Counted from the first letter of the stretch, positions 42,842-51,671 are shown. The stretch is DNA of 64,000 nucleotides from DAXETY01 sp051155755 (GCA_051155755.1 DAXETY010000010.1:1-64000), one strand, 5' to 3'. Numbers and translations: made by a program. Notes: a model not told the origin generated them from the sequence alone.

Positions 42842-43273
42842 TCAGGGTTCTTTGAGGCGGTCGAGAATCAAACCGTAAAACCGGTCGCTGCCGGCTGCAG
42901 AGAAAACCCAGCCCAGATGGGTCTGGCACGATCGGCAGATCGCCACCCGCCAATCATAGCCTGGAAACCAGGTGAATTCGTCGGTGCCCGGACCGGTGTA
43001 ACCACATCCGATTGCCGAGCGAAAACATCCGATTTCATACACGATCCCATGGGGATTGGCAAATGTGTGGCGATGGGCGCCTTGCTTGCTGATTCGCTCG
43101 GCAGCCCGGGTAATGGCCTGGCTGCATTGCCGGCAGAGGATATAGGATTCTTCCTCTTCTTCGAGGGCATCTTCGACTTCTTCCTCCGGCGCGCTCCCCG
43201 GCAGTGCTCCGGGCCTTTGTCCGCGGTCCTTCAACAGAGGATTGCCGAATTCGTTTCCCGGTATCATTGCCAT
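42842..43273 (-). CDS. Bacterial CULT-domain (cereblon-like) protein
   Basis: Encodes 143 residues: a disordered acidic N-terminus (about 1-45, Glu-rich), then a CULT domain. Zinc ligands are Cys47/Cys50 and Cys113/Cys116. The Trp cage is Trp102, Trp108 and Trp122 in Thr-Trp-Phe-Pro-Gly-Tyr-Asp-Trp and His-Leu-Gly-Trp-Val-Phe. The spacings (6 and 14 between Trp residues; +5 and +8 from the second Trp to the second Cys pair) equal those of human cereblon (Trp380/386/400, Cys391/394). In eukaryotes this domain binds degron cyclic imides and thalidomide-like ligands; bacterial versions bind small molecules of unclear role. A small-molecule or protein-damage sensor is inferred. Confidence 0.85.
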   Translation of the reverse strand: MAMIPGNEFGNPLLKDRGQRPGALPGSAPEEEVEDALEEEEESYILCRQCSQAITRAAERISKQGAHRHTFANPHGIVYEIGCFRSAIGCGYTGPGTDEFTWFPGYDWRVAICRSCQTHLGWVFSAAGSDRFYGLILDRLKEP

Positions 43274-43296
43274 CGATCCTGTTGTTTCCGGTGATC

Positions 43297-43324
43297 TTTA
43301 CAATGCTTTACGGACCATTATATT
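43297..43324 (+). promoter_or_regulatory. Promoter for the secreted 43374 gene
   Basis: TTTACA (43297-43302), 16-bp spacer, TATATT (43319-43324), about 50 bp upstream of the ATG at 43374. The divergent CULT gene must use overlapping DNA. Confidence 0.5.
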
Positions 43325-43373
43325 CAAAAAGTTCGGGTTGTAAAGGCGGATATCCACAACGGGGCGGGTTTGC

Positions 43374-43913
43374 ATGCGCAAAATCATCACCGTGGCGATC
43401 CTCGCAGGATGGCTGGCGTGCCTGCCGGTTTTACCCGGCATCGCCGGTGAAGATTGGAAGGCGGAAATTCGGCCGCTGGTCGAACGGCTGCACGTCAACT
43501 ACCTTAGTCTGGATGCGGTTTACCACCGATTGCATGAAGCGGCAGTCGAGTCGGTGGACCGCTCCGCGGAAGAACTCAGTTACATTCAAAAATCCTACCT
43601 GTTTGTCAGCGAAGCCAATCTGATCTGTTTTTACCAGTGGGAACTTCTGGCGGCCATCGATTTCATCCAGGAAAAAAAGATGGCCGATTACCTGACGCTG
43701 CGCATCGAGGACCTGAACCGTTCCATCTTCGAGTCCCGGGACCGCATCCACTTGCTGAAAATGTATTCGGGTTTCATCGAACACAGCGGGGCGCTCGAAT
43801 CGATCGACCAGGCCATCGGCCTCATCGAGGGCAATATCTATACCTACGAGGCCCTGCGAGATGCTCTGCAGCCGCGGGCCAATCCCGCCAACCGATACAA
43901 TCAGAAATTATAA
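43374..43913 (+). CDS. Secreted alpha-helical hypothetical protein
   Basis: Encodes 179 residues. Residues 1-25 form a clear signal peptide (Met-Arg-Lys-Ile-Ile, ending Ile-Ala-Gly). The mature protein is mostly helical with paired aromatic and acidic residues and a Cys-Phe-Tyr-Gln-Trp segment in the middle; no metal or catalytic motif is seen. Likely periplasmic. It converges on the quinone oxidoreductase gene (14-bp gap). Confidence 0.65.
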   Translation: MRKIITVAILAGWLACLPVLPGIAGEDWKAEIRPLVERLHVNYLSLDAVYHRLHEAAVESVDRSAEELSYIQKSYLFVSEANLICFYQWELLAAIDFIQEKKMADYLTLRIEDLNRSIFESRDRIHLLKMYSGFIEHSGALESIDQAIGLIEGNIYTYEALRDALQPRANPANRYNQKL

Positions 43914-43927
43914 CCGAAACGACGGTG

Positions 43928-44923
43928 TCAGGGCGCCTGCACCTGAAGTGCGATTTTTCCAAAGTGCCGGCTGGCGGCCATTTCACGATGGGCCTCTGCG
44001 GCCTGCTCCAGCGGAAACACCCGGTGTAAGATCGGCGTGATGGCGCCGGAGGAGATATGGGGCATCACCTCCTTGCGAAAGGCGGCGACGATGGCCGTTT
44101 TTTCATCCACCGGTCGGGCCCGCAGCACCGAGCCGATGATGCGTTGACGCTTGACCATCAGTCGACCCAGATTCAGTTCGGCCGTCGCACCGCCCATCAA
44201 GCCGATGATCACCAGGCGCCCGCCGATCGCCAGGGTTTCCAGATTGGCCGTAAGGTACCCGGCTCCGATGTGATCGAGAATGACGTCCGCGCCATGGTCC
44301 CGGGTAAACTTTCGTACTTCCCTGGAGAAATCTTCGCGCTGATAATCGATGACCCGATGGGCTCCCAGCGCTTCGACCCTTGCCACCTTGCCGGAAGAAG
44401 CCGTGACCAGAATCCTGCCGCCGGTAACCAGGGTGCGGCACAGCTGGATGCCGGCGGTGTTGACCCCTCCGCCCCCGCCGTGCAGCAGCACCGTCTCTCC
44501 CGGGTTGAAGCCGGCAATCGAAAACACGTTCAAGAAGGCGGTGATGTAAACTTCGCTGATGCAGGCCGCCTGCTCGAAAGGCATCGAACCCGGAATGGGA
44601 ATCAGGTGTTCGGCCGGCGCCACCACGTACTCGGCGTACCCGCCGCCGGTCAGCAGCGTCATGACGCGGTCTCCCGGCTGCCAGGAACCGCTCTGCACAC
44701 CCGGGCCGGTTTTGTCCACCACGCCGGCAGCCTCCAGACCGAGGATTTCAGATGCGCCCGGCGGAGGTGGATAGTTACCCTGCCGTTGCACCAGATCGGC
44801 CCGGTTGACCGAAGTGGCGACCACGCGGATGCGGACCTGGTTTTCCGCCGGTTCCGGAGTTTCCACTTCGCCGACCCGCATCACATCGACGTCACCGAAT
44901 CCATCCAGCACGATCGCTTTCAA
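43928..44923 (-). CDS. NAD(P)H:quinone oxidoreductase, zinc-independent MDR family
   Basis: Encodes 331 residues from TTG. The start is set by AAAGGGAGG eight bases upstream and by the family-typical Lys-Ala-Ile-Val-Leu-Asp-Gly beginning; a longer frame has no ribosome site. Motifs: Asn-Arg-Ala-Asp-Leu-Val-Gln-Arg-Gln-Gly-x-Tyr-Pro-Pro-Pro and nucleotide-binding Gly-Gly-Gly-Gly-Gly-Val, with no catalytic zinc Cys. It reduces quinones or enones with NADPH in the quinone-oxidoreductase/crystallin group. The start overlaps the stop of the upstream hydrolase gene (TTGA), so it is translationally coupled. Confidence 0.85.
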   Translation of the reverse strand: MKAIVLDGFGDVDVMRVGEVETPEPAENQVRIRVVATSVNRADLVQRQGNYPPPPGASEILGLEAAGVVDKTGPGVQSGSWQPGDRVMTLLTGGGYAEYVVAPAEHLIPIPGSMPFEQAACISEVYITAFLNVFSIAGFNPGETVLLHGGGGGVNTAGIQLCRTLVTGGRILVTASSGKVARVEALGAHRVIDYQREDFSREVRKFTRDHGADVILDHIGAGYLTANLETLAIGGRLVIIGLMGGATAELNLGRLMVKRQRIIGSVLRARPVDEKTAIVAAFRKEVMPHISSGAITPILHRVFPLEQAAEAHREMAASRHFGKIALQVQAP

Positions 44924-45546
44924 GAAGGCACCTCCCTTTGCGCTCCATCCAGATGCCCCTGCAGCGCTTTCCGGACGGCTCGCGCAAATCGCTCGAAGAC
45001 CGCATTGGGTTGCTTTTGCCCGGATTGCAACGATCCGGCAAACATCCGCCGGCGCAGACCGGCGGAGAGTTCCAGCTGAACCCCCTTGCCGCAGCGGCAT
45101 CGATTGCAGATGTTCAGCGGGTGTGCCCCCGGGAAAAAGGGGCTTTCGCGCACCGCAAAACCGGCTCGCCGCAGCCAGTCTCCGACACCGGCGCGCAATT
45201 CCCGGTGGCGGCCGCCGATATCGACCACCGGAACGTTGCCGCCGCAGCCGTGAATCGAAACGACCGCATCGGATCGTTGAACCAGCGCCAGTGCGGACGG
45301 TTCATCGAAATTACGGCTCGTTAAATGGAGAATCCGGTTGTCCGACGGCATCAGGCCGCGGAAACTGTAGTAGCCATGACGGCTGCCGGCGATGGCGTCG
45401 GCCAGTTCGCTGGTACCGGGCTCGATGCCGCCGCCGTGAATGGCCATTACCAGAATTCCCGAGGCGCCTTCGCGGGCCTCCACGGTAAAGTCGATGTCGG
45501 CCCGCGCGTGCTGCGACAGCTCTGTATAGTTGCGATAATATTCCAT
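44920..45546 (-). CDS. Poly-gamma-glutamate hydrolase-family protein (PF05908-like)
   Basis: Encodes 208 residues; the start at 45546 opens the family-like Met-Glu-Tyr-Tyr-Arg-Asn-Tyr. Zinc-binding elements resemble phage PGA depolymerases: Ala-Ile-His-Gly-Gly-Gly-Ile-Glu-Pro-Gly-Thr-Ser-Glu (about residues 34-46) and Val-Ser-Ile-His-Gly-Cys (about 95). Family members cleave gamma-glutamyl linkages as zinc carboxypeptidase-like enzymes and are widespread outside phages. No phage gene is nearby. It overlaps the quinone-oxidoreductase start by four bases. Confidence 0.75.
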   Translation of the reverse strand: MEYYRNYTELSQHARADIDFTVEAREGASGILVMAIHGGGIEPGTSELADAIAGSRHGYYSFRGLMPSDNRILHLTSRNFDEPSALALVQRSDAVVSIHGCGGNVPVVDIGGRHRELRAGVGDWLRRAGFAVRESPFFPGAHPLNICNRCRCGKGVQLELSAGLRRRMFAGSLQSGQKQPNAVFERFARAVRKALQGHLDGAQREVPS

Positions 45547-45670
45547 AGCCCTGCATGTAACCGGTTCGCCCGGGACATACCACAGCGCCCACCGAAATGC
45601 TACGGTTTGACGCCGGCGGCGATCGAACCCTATATTACAGACGCGCTCCGCCCTTGCAGGGCGCCGAACC

Positions 45671-46852
45671 ATGGCATTCACCGAAGCTGCAAAACCGAGA
45701 CGCATGGGGTTTATTCTGTTTCTGGTCACCTTTTTCGGCCTTTACGGCTCAGTGCACGTTTACACCTTCCTCAAATGGAAGCGTGCAGTGGGACCGGGAC
45801 CGGCGGCGGCGCTGGCCGTCGTGATGTGGATGGCGGTGATGACCGCCGCCCCGGTATTGGTGCGCATCCTGGAAAAAAACGGGCTGGACACCGCCGCCCG
45901 CAGCCTGGCTCACGTCGGCTACGGATGGATGGGCCTGCTGTTTGTCTTTTTCTGCGGTGCGCTGGCGATCGACCTGCTGCGTTTGATCCTGTTTCCCCTG
46001 CGGCAGTTGGGCCTTCACCTGCCGCTGCCGGAATTTTCCGCCCGTGCGGCGTTTACGATTCCGCTGATGCTGTCGATCGCCGTTTGCGTCTACGGATTTT
46101 TCGAAGCCCGACAGATCCGCACCGAGCACCTGGTGATCCGCACCCACCGCATACCGGCTCATGTCGGCCGGGTACGGATTGCCCAGATATCCGACGTCCA
46201 CCTGGGCCTGATCGTGCGCGCCCAACGCCTGGACCGCATCCTGGAGCGTGTGCGGGCGGCCGCACCCGACATGCTGGTCTCCACCGGCGATCTGATCGAC
46301 GGTAAGCTGGACCAGATCGGCGGCCTGGTCCGCAAAATCCGGGAAGTCCAGACACCGCTGGGCAAGTTCGCCGTCACGGGCAACCACGAATTTTACGCCG
46401 GGCTGGACGCCGCCCTGGCGCTTACCCGGCAGGCCGGGTTCACCGTGCTGCGCGGCGAGGCCCGTCCGGTCGCCGGGGTGCTGAACGTGGCCGGCGTCGA
46501 CGACCCGGCCGGCAGACCCCACGGCCGGATGGGCGAGGTGCCGGAAAAAACCCTGATGGAGAACCTTCCCGGCGACCGATTCACCCTGCTGCTCAAGCAC
46601 CGGCCCTACCTGGATAAAGACGCCGTCGGTTTTTTCGACCTGCAGCTTTCGGGCCACACCCACAAAGGCCAGATCTTTCCCTTCAATTTTGCCGTGGCCC
46701 CGCTCTATCCGACCGTCGCGGGCCGATTGGAACTCGAACGCGGACTTTTGTATGTCAGCCGCGGATCGGGCACCTGGGGCCCGCCGGTGCGTTTCCTGGC
46801 GCCGCCGGAGGTGACCATCATCGACCTGGTTGCGGCCGACAAAGCCGAGTGA
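45671..46852 (+). CDS. Membrane-anchored metallophosphoesterase
   Basis: Encodes 393 residues. Four to five hydrophobic helices occupy residues 13-150, then a calcineurin-like domain: Gln-Ile-Ser-Asp-Val-His-Leu-Gly (about 173), Ser-Thr-Gly-Asp-Leu-Ile-Asp (about 200), Val-Thr-Gly-Asn-His-Glu (about 235) and Leu-Ser-Gly-His-Thr-His-Lys-Gly-Gln (about 325). These hold the dinuclear metal centre. YaeI-like enzymes of this architecture hydrolyse phosphodiesters, for example in lipid substrates; the substrate here is unknown. A later Met (45704) could be the start. It is divergent from the PGA hydrolase gene. Confidence 0.85.
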   Translation: MAFTEAAKPRRMGFILFLVTFFGLYGSVHVYTFLKWKRAVGPGPAAALAVVMWMAVMTAAPVLVRILEKNGLDTAARSLAHVGYGWMGLLFVFFCGALAIDLLRLILFPLRQLGLHLPLPEFSARAAFTIPLMLSIAVCVYGFFEARQIRTEHLVIRTHRIPAHVGRVRIAQISDVHLGLIVRAQRLDRILERVRAAAPDMLVSTGDLIDGKLDQIGGLVRKIREVQTPLGKFAVTGNHEFYAGLDAALALTRQAGFTVLRGEARPVAGVLNVAGVDDPAGRPHGRMGEVPEKTLMENLPGDRFTLLLKHRPYLDKDAVGFFDLQLSGHTHKGQIFPFNFAVAPLYPTVAGRLELERGLLYVSRGSGTWGPPVRFLAPPEVTIIDLVAADKAE

Positions 46853-46878
46853 GACCTTCTGCAGGTTAAAAAACCGCT

Positions 46879-47004
46879 CTACAGCAGCAGACGCGGGATG
46901 CTGCGATTCCAGTGTTTTTGAAAATGCAGCGCCCCGTTCACATGGACGGTCAACCCGACGGCGATCTGAAAAAACCCGTCACTGCCGGTGATGGTGACCT
47001 GCAC
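46879..47004 (-). pseudogene. Orphan C-terminal-like fragment
   Basis: From a GTG at 47004 (an in-frame TGA lies immediately upstream), 41 residues run to TAG, including Gly-Ser-Asp-Gly-Phe-Phe-Gln-Ile-Ala-Val-Gly-Leu-Thr-Val-His-Val and a Trp-Asn-Arg-Ser-Ile-Pro-Arg end. It reads like the end of a larger protein rather than random DNA, but I cannot name the family, and the frame is closed upstream. It occupies part of the 46853-47321 gap. Confidence 0.3.
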
Positions 47005-47041
47005 TCATCCAAAGAACCGCCGCCTTCCACACCCGGCATAC

Positions 47042-47321
47042 TTGACGGGTCGAAGGGGCTTGGCGTAAAATTTTAAAACTTGTTTCCATCACGAGGCGGG
47101 GGAATTTCCCTGAAGCAGGAGTCGTCATTCCCCTGCCGGTGGAAAAGCCGGCCGGCACGGTGGCCGGTCCTTCGGATTTCGTTGCAGCCGCATGCCGTCG
47201 CAAGGCGGGACCCGTTACCCGCCCGTTGCCGCAGGAGCCGTTGCTTGCCCGTTTGGCCGCTGCGAAGCGGAGTGTAAGGCTTTTAAGGCCTTCGTTGCCG
47301 CTGCGGGAAGGAAGGAGTGCG
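47042..47321 (+). promoter_or_regulatory. Promoter and long GC-rich leader of the beta-helix gene
   Basis: TTGACG (47042-47047), 18-bp spacer, TAAAAT (47066-47071). Transcription would begin near 47078, leaving a leader of about 245 nt before the ATG. It contains hairpins such as GGCGGG-ACCCGTTA-CCCGCC (about 47202-47221). I tried to fit cyclic di-GMP and cobalamin riboswitch consensus and failed. A regulatory leader is possible. Confidence 0.4.
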
Positions 47322-49553
47322 ATGTTGCGTGCCCAATTTTTCCGGATTTTATTCCTGTGCCTGCCGGCGGTCGGAATCGCGTTTCCAGGACCGTCCGCCG
47401 TCTCGAGCGTCGGTGCCGCCTCTCTTTATTACGTCTCTGCCGAGGGTTGCGACAACAACGATGGACGCTCGCCGAAAGGCGCATGGCGCAGCCTCACCCG
47501 GCTCGCACGATATCGCCTGCAGCCGGGCGACCGTGTGTTGTTCCGCCGCGGTGACACCTGGCGCGATCAGTTGACCGTCTCTTCTCCCGGCACGGCCGAT
47601 GCCCCGGTCCGATACGGCGCCTACGGCACAGGGCCGCTGCCGCGCATCGCCGGTACCGTTCCCATCGCACCCCGTCGCAATGCCGTCCGCAATTTCGATT
47701 TCGCCGAGTTCCATGGTGCAATCGACGACGGCCGCGGAGATGCATTCCTGCACTTCATCGCCGCCGGCGGCCTTGTGGAAGCCGTATCCGACACAACTTC
47801 CTCCGACGGGGTTGCCGCCAGGCTGACCGAAGCCGACGGCACCAAAGCTCACCTGCTGGCCGACGTTTACCTGCCGGCCGATGCGCGGGTCTCCCTGCAC
47901 TGGAAAGCCAAATCCCGAATCGCCGACGGCACCATGGCCCTGCGCCATCAGATGGACGGTATGCGCTACCTGCAGGACGACCTGCAGACCTGGTCTTCGA
48001 AAGCATGCTGGCGGGCGGCGGTACTGGCGGGCGGTGTGGACGCAACCTGGCGGGAACGCTCGATCGGTTTTTCCACGGACACGGTTTCCGGTAAATACCA
48101 GCTATATTTCATTTCGGGCAATGCGTCCGGTGGCGACAGCACCACCTGGCTGGACGACGTACGGCTGCAGATCGACTGGGAGCGCGCTGAAGACAATATT
48201 TACAAAATCGGAACCGGATATCGTCCCCGGCGGCTTTTGATCAAATCCGGCGACAAATGGAGGGCAGCACCTTACCGCCTACCTGGAGACGGATCCCCGT
48301 TGAAGTCACTCGATACCGGACAGTGGCGCTACGATCCGGCTGACGGCCGGATTTACCTGCGCTGGGAGGGAAGCCACCCCGCAGCCGCCGGCGTACGCAT
48401 GGAGATCTCGGTACCCGAAAACGGTGACCAGGGCCAATGCGGCATTTACATCGACCATCCGCATGTCGCCGTGGAAGGCCTTGCCGTGGAAGGCTGGCCG
48501 GACGACGCCCCGGCATTCAGTTCTGCGGGCGGCATCGCCATCACCGACAAGGCCCATTCCGTGGCGATCTCCCGGTGCCGGGTGGATTTCAACTATCGCG
48601 TCGGCGTTTATTCCAGAGCCGATTACGGCCGCTTCACCGACAACCGTTTCACCTACAACGGGGGCAGCGGCCTGGTGTTTTACGGTGCCGCCCGCGGCAA
48701 TCGAATCACCGGCAACCAATCGAGCCACAACGGGTTTCAGGGTCAAGACAGCGACGACGGCGAAGGCATCGGACTCGGAGAGGATACCGCCGAGAATGTG
48801 ATCGAGGCCAACCGCATCCATCACAACAACCTGAACCCGGCCAGCGGCAACCACGGGGGCCTGGTTCTGCACCGCAGCAACTACAACGTGATCCGCTACA
48901 ACCGCATCTTTGCCAACACCCGGTCGGGCCTGGTCGTCGAAGGCGACGGGAACGAGGTGTACTACAATCTGGTCTACGACAACGGCACCGCCGCCGCAAA
49001 GAGCCGTGCCTCCATAACGGCCAACCTGTACCTGCGCGATGGCTCGAAAACGGGAAAAGGCGGCAACCGCGTATGGAACAACGTATTCTATGGCGGCGGC
49101 ACCGCCGTACGTTGGATGGGAAACCTGTTCGTCAAGGAGGCCCTGAGGGGCGCGGAAATTCGCAACAATGTCTTCTGGGGATTCCGCAACCTGAATTTCG
49201 AGGACGTACAGATCCGGATCGACACGGCAACGCAGATGGACGGCACCGTTTTTTCCAACAATCTGATCGGTCCCGAAGGCGCCGGATTCATCCACTACCT
49301 CGGCCGGGATTATGCCGGACTGGAAGAATACCGCAGCCGGGCAGGACGCGAAATCGACTCCATTGCCCGAATACCGCGGTTTGTAGCACCCGAACGGGGC
49401 GATTTTCGCCCGCAGGCAGCCTCTCCGCTGATCGACGCCGGTGTCGACGTCGGTCTGGAAAGCGATCTTGCGGGCAATCCGTTGCGCGGGGCGCCGGATA
49501 TCGGTGCATTGGAATTCATTGCGCCTCCCATCGAACCGGCCGCAGCGCCATAA
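47322..49553 (+). CDS. Secreted right-handed parallel beta-helix protein
   Basis: Encodes 743 residues; AAGGAAGGAG precedes the ATG. Signal peptide at about 1-33, then Tyr-Tyr-Val-Ser-Ala-Glu-Gly-Cys-Asp-Asn-Asn-Asp-Gly-Arg-Ser, a typical start of pectate-lyase-like extracellular proteins (residues about 40-90). A jelly-roll-like insertion at about 130-280 looks like a carbohydrate-binding module. The helix repeats (Asn-x-Ile, Tyr-Asn, Asn-Gly-Ser-Gly-Leu) extend from about 370 to 720. It probably binds or cleaves polysaccharides outside the cell and could be exported by the type II system encoded later in the window. Confidence 0.85.
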   Translation: MLRAQFFRILFLCLPAVGIAFPGPSAVSSVGAASLYYVSAEGCDNNDGRSPKGAWRSLTRLARYRLQPGDRVLFRRGDTWRDQLTVSSPGTADAPVRYGAYGTGPLPRIAGTVPIAPRRNAVRNFDFAEFHGAIDDGRGDAFLHFIAAGGLVEAVSDTTSSDGVAARLTEADGTKAHLLADVYLPADARVSLHWKAKSRIADGTMALRHQMDGMRYLQDDLQTWSSKACWRAAVLAGGVDATWRERSIGFSTDTVSGKYQLYFISGNASGGDSTTWLDDVRLQIDWERAEDNIYKIGTGYRPRRLLIKSGDKWRAAPYRLPGDGSPLKSLDTGQWRYDPADGRIYLRWEGSHPAAAGVRMEISVPENGDQGQCGIYIDHPHVAVEGLAVEGWPDDAPAFSSAGGIAITDKAHSVAISRCRVDFNYRVGVYSRADYGRFTDNRFTYNGGSGLVFYGAARGNRITGNQSSHNGFQGQDSDDGEGIGLGEDTAENVIEANRIHHNNLNPASGNHGGLVLHRSNYNVIRYNRIFANTRSGLVVEGDGNEVYYNLVYDNGTAAAKSRASITANLYLRDGSKTGKGGNRVWNNVFYGGGTAVRWMGNLFVKEALRGAEIRNNVFWGFRNLNFEDVQIRIDTATQMDGTVFSNNLIGPEGAGFIHYLGRDYAGLEEYRSRAGREIDSIARIPRFVAPERGDFRPQAASPLIDAGVDVGLESDLAGNPLRGAPDIGALEFIAPPIEPAAAP

Positions 49554-49560
49554 TCGAAGG

Positions 49561-49672
49561 CAACAACCACCCGCAAAGCGGGTGGCTCGGATTTTCGGCC
49601 GTAGACCGGAAAGACAGAAGCACGGTTGTACCGCTATCTTGAACCTGCGGTAGCACCCGGTTTTGGCAAGAA
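49561..49672 (+). repeat. Composite dispersed repeat, copy D
   Basis: CAACAACCACCCGC-AAAG-CGGGTGG opens the element, followed by CTCGGATTTTCGGCC, then AAGACAGAAGCACGG (degenerate second hairpin) and GCACCCGGTTTTGGCAAGAA. It lies between the beta-helix and methyltransferase genes and shows the complete module order. The rest of the gap (49673-49912) is AT-richer leader DNA without further features. Confidence 0.7.
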
Positions 49673-49912
49673 TAAACCGGTCATCGTCCTGAAGCAATTC
49701 AGCATGCAGATTCCGGACGGACGGGTTTTCTCCGAATCGCGAAATTTTCGCCGTGACATTTTGTTCTTTTTCCGCTCGTAAAAACGGTTCATAATATATC
49801 GATGAAAATTGAGGCACGCAGTGATCCAAGACCTGCGTCTACAACAAACGGGGCCCCTTCGGTGGGATCACATTTCCATTGGGGTGTTGTCCAACGATCC
49901 GGTGAAGAATTG

Positions 49913-50620
49913 ATGCCCACACTAAATAAAAGCGAATCATTTCAGGCTTATGAAAGAGCGGTCATCGGCACCGAGCGGGCCCGGCACACTTACATGAAAC
50001 GTTTCAACACCATTTATGACCTGGCGGGCGGATATAAAGGCAAAAGGATACTCGATATCGGCTGCGGCTTTGGATTTCGCACCGTCGGGGTGGCCCGGCG
50101 AGGTGCCTTGTCGGTTCATGCGATCGACGCGGATGCGGAACGGATCCGGGAAGCCGCCCATTATGCCAGGGTCTGCAATGTTCAAAATACCGAATTTCGT
50201 GTAATGGATGCGGCCAACCTTGTCTTTGACGATGAAAGCTTCGACCTGGTGTTGGCGGATGAAATGATACACCACCTCAGCAACTTGTCCGTAGTCTTCA
50301 ACGAAATCCATCGGGTGTTGAAAACCAACGGTGCGGCCGTTATCTCCGACCATAATCGCTTGAGTGTGCCGTCAGAATTGGTCAGAACGATGTATTTTGG
50401 AAAGCAGAAAGAACGGGTGTATACGGCCAGGGAAGTAAAAGATTTTTTTGTAAATGCCCGTTTTCATCACATCGCGTGGAAACATATCATTTTTACCATG
50501 CCGGTTGCCAATGCCCCCGGATTGATTCTGAAATTAAATTATTGGTTGGAATCGATGATCGAATTGACCCCGGTTTTACAAACCCAGTGCGGTGTCTACG
50601 TAATTCGTGGCGTAAAATAG
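49913..50620 (+). CDS. Class I SAM-dependent methyltransferase
   Basis: Encodes 235 residues; GGTGAAGAA precedes the ATG, and an upstream ATG (49802) is possible but adds low-complexity sequence. SAM motif I is Leu-Asp-Ile-Gly-Cys-Gly-Phe-Gly (about 46-53), motif II an Asp in His-Ala-Ile-Asp-Ala, and motif post II Phe-Asp-Leu-Val-Leu-Ala-Asp-Glu-Met. It is a UbiE/class-11-type methyltransferase of unknown substrate. The YitT-like gene follows after 20 bp on the same strand. Confidence 0.82.
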   Translation: MPTLNKSESFQAYERAVIGTERARHTYMKRFNTIYDLAGGYKGKRILDIGCGFGFRTVGVARRGALSVHAIDADAERIREAAHYARVCNVQNTEFRVMDAANLVFDDESFDLVLADEMIHHLSNLSVVFNEIHRVLKTNGAAVISDHNRLSVPSELVRTMYFGKQKERVYTAREVKDFFVNARFHHIAWKHIIFTMPVANAPGLILKLNYWLESMIELTPVLQTQCGVYVIRGVK

Positions 50621-50640
50621 GCGCCGCTAAGGTGATTTCC

Positions 50641-51576
50641 ATGGCCAGCCGATTTTTACCGAACCTGCGCTCGCTTTCCCGGGATCAAGTTTTTCAGGGA
50701 TTGAAAACCACCATCACCATCAGCCTGGGTGCGATCATCGTGGCGGTGGGTTTCAGCCTGTTTCAGGTTCCCTACAACCTTGCCGCCGGCGGCATCACCG
50801 GCGTGGTCATTATCGTGCGCAACTTTGTCGAGCTGCCCGGTGGAACCCTCTATATGGTACTGAACGTGCCCCTGATGATCATTGGATACCGCTATCTCGG
50901 ACGCTGGTTGTTTCTGTTCCGAACCCTGCTGTCGGTATTCGTCTTTTCGGTCGCCACCGATTTTTTTGCCTATACCATGCCGCGGATTCTTCCCGAATAT
51001 CCAATGACCGACGACATGCTGCTGGCTTCGGTTTACGCCGGCCTGATCACCGGCATCGGCAGCGGCCTGATCTATCGCGCCGGCGGCACGATCGGCGGCA
51101 CCAGCATCATCAGCCGGATCATCCAGCGCAAGTCCGGCATCCCGCTCAGCCAACTCTATCTGCTGGTGGACGGCGTCATCATTCTGGTGGCGGTGTTCAC
51201 GTTTGGTTGGGAAATCGCGCTGCACGCCATCCTGGTGCTGATGATCGGCGGTATTGCCTCGGATTTCGCCCTGGAAGGCCCCAGTGTGGTTCGAACCGCC
51301 AGCATCGTCACCGATCATCCGCGGGAACTGGCCGATGCCTTGATGGCCCGCCTTCGTCGCGGGGTAAGCATCTGGGAGATCACCGGCGGCTATACCGGCA
51401 AAAAACGGGCCATGGTGTTTTGCACCGTCAATCGGGCCCAAATCTTCGAATTGAAACAGGTGGTCAGCGATGTGAATCCGGATGCGTTTGTGGTCATCGG
51501 AAATGCGCACCAGGCACTGGGGGTCGGCTTTCGACACGTCAAGCACAAAAGAAAAACCGATGCCGGAAAGGATTAA
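50641..51576 (+). CDS. YitT/DUF2179-family membrane protein
   Basis: Encodes 311 residues. Five transmembrane helices (about 22-210) with Ala-Ala-Gly-Gly-Ile-Thr-Gly-Val and Gly-Gly-Thr-Ile-Gly-Gly-Thr-Ser motifs, then a cytoplasmic DUF2179 domain (about 225-300) with Val-Thr-Asp-His-Pro-Arg-Glu-Leu. YitT-type proteins are common and mostly uncharacterised; a transport or ligand-sensing role has been suggested. It is cotranscribed with the methyltransferase. Confidence 0.85.
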   Translation: MASRFLPNLRSLSRDQVFQGLKTTITISLGAIIVAVGFSLFQVPYNLAAGGITGVVIIVRNFVELPGGTLYMVLNVPLMIIGYRYLGRWLFLFRTLLSVFVFSVATDFFAYTMPRILPEYPMTDDMLLASVYAGLITGIGSGLIYRAGGTIGGTSIISRIIQRKSGIPLSQLYLLVDGVIILVAVFTFGWEIALHAILVLMIGGIASDFALEGPSVVRTASIVTDHPRELADALMARLRRGVSIWEITGGYTGKKRAMVFCTVNRAQIFELKQVVSDVNPDAFVVIGNAHQALGVGFRHVKHKRKTDAGKD

Positions 51577-51651
51577 ATCGTGTCATCACCTCTTCGTGGA
51601 CGGGCACTAAATAATTCAGTGATCGGGGAGTTTCCCCTAAAAAGTTCTGTC

Positions 51652-51671
51652 ATTCCCGCGAAGGCGGGAAT
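51652..51671. repeat. Short palindromic repeat unit
   Basis: ATTCCCGC-GAAG-GCGGGAAT is a perfect hairpin resembling the inner part of the MITE copies at 36839 and 55785 (CATTCCCGCG). Upstream, near 51597-51612, an AGTGCCC-type end (inverted) resembles the element at 24188. The 51577-51741 gap holds only these fragments. Confidence 0.55.

Noticed and set aside
44920..45546. Phage gene cluster suggested by the PGA-hydrolase-like protein
   Set aside because: No other phage genes, integrase or att sites are nearby and the family is common outside phages.
47072..47321. Possible cyclic di-GMP or cobalamin riboswitch in the beta-helix leader
   Set aside because: Conserved core sequences of those classes do not match; only generic hairpins are present.
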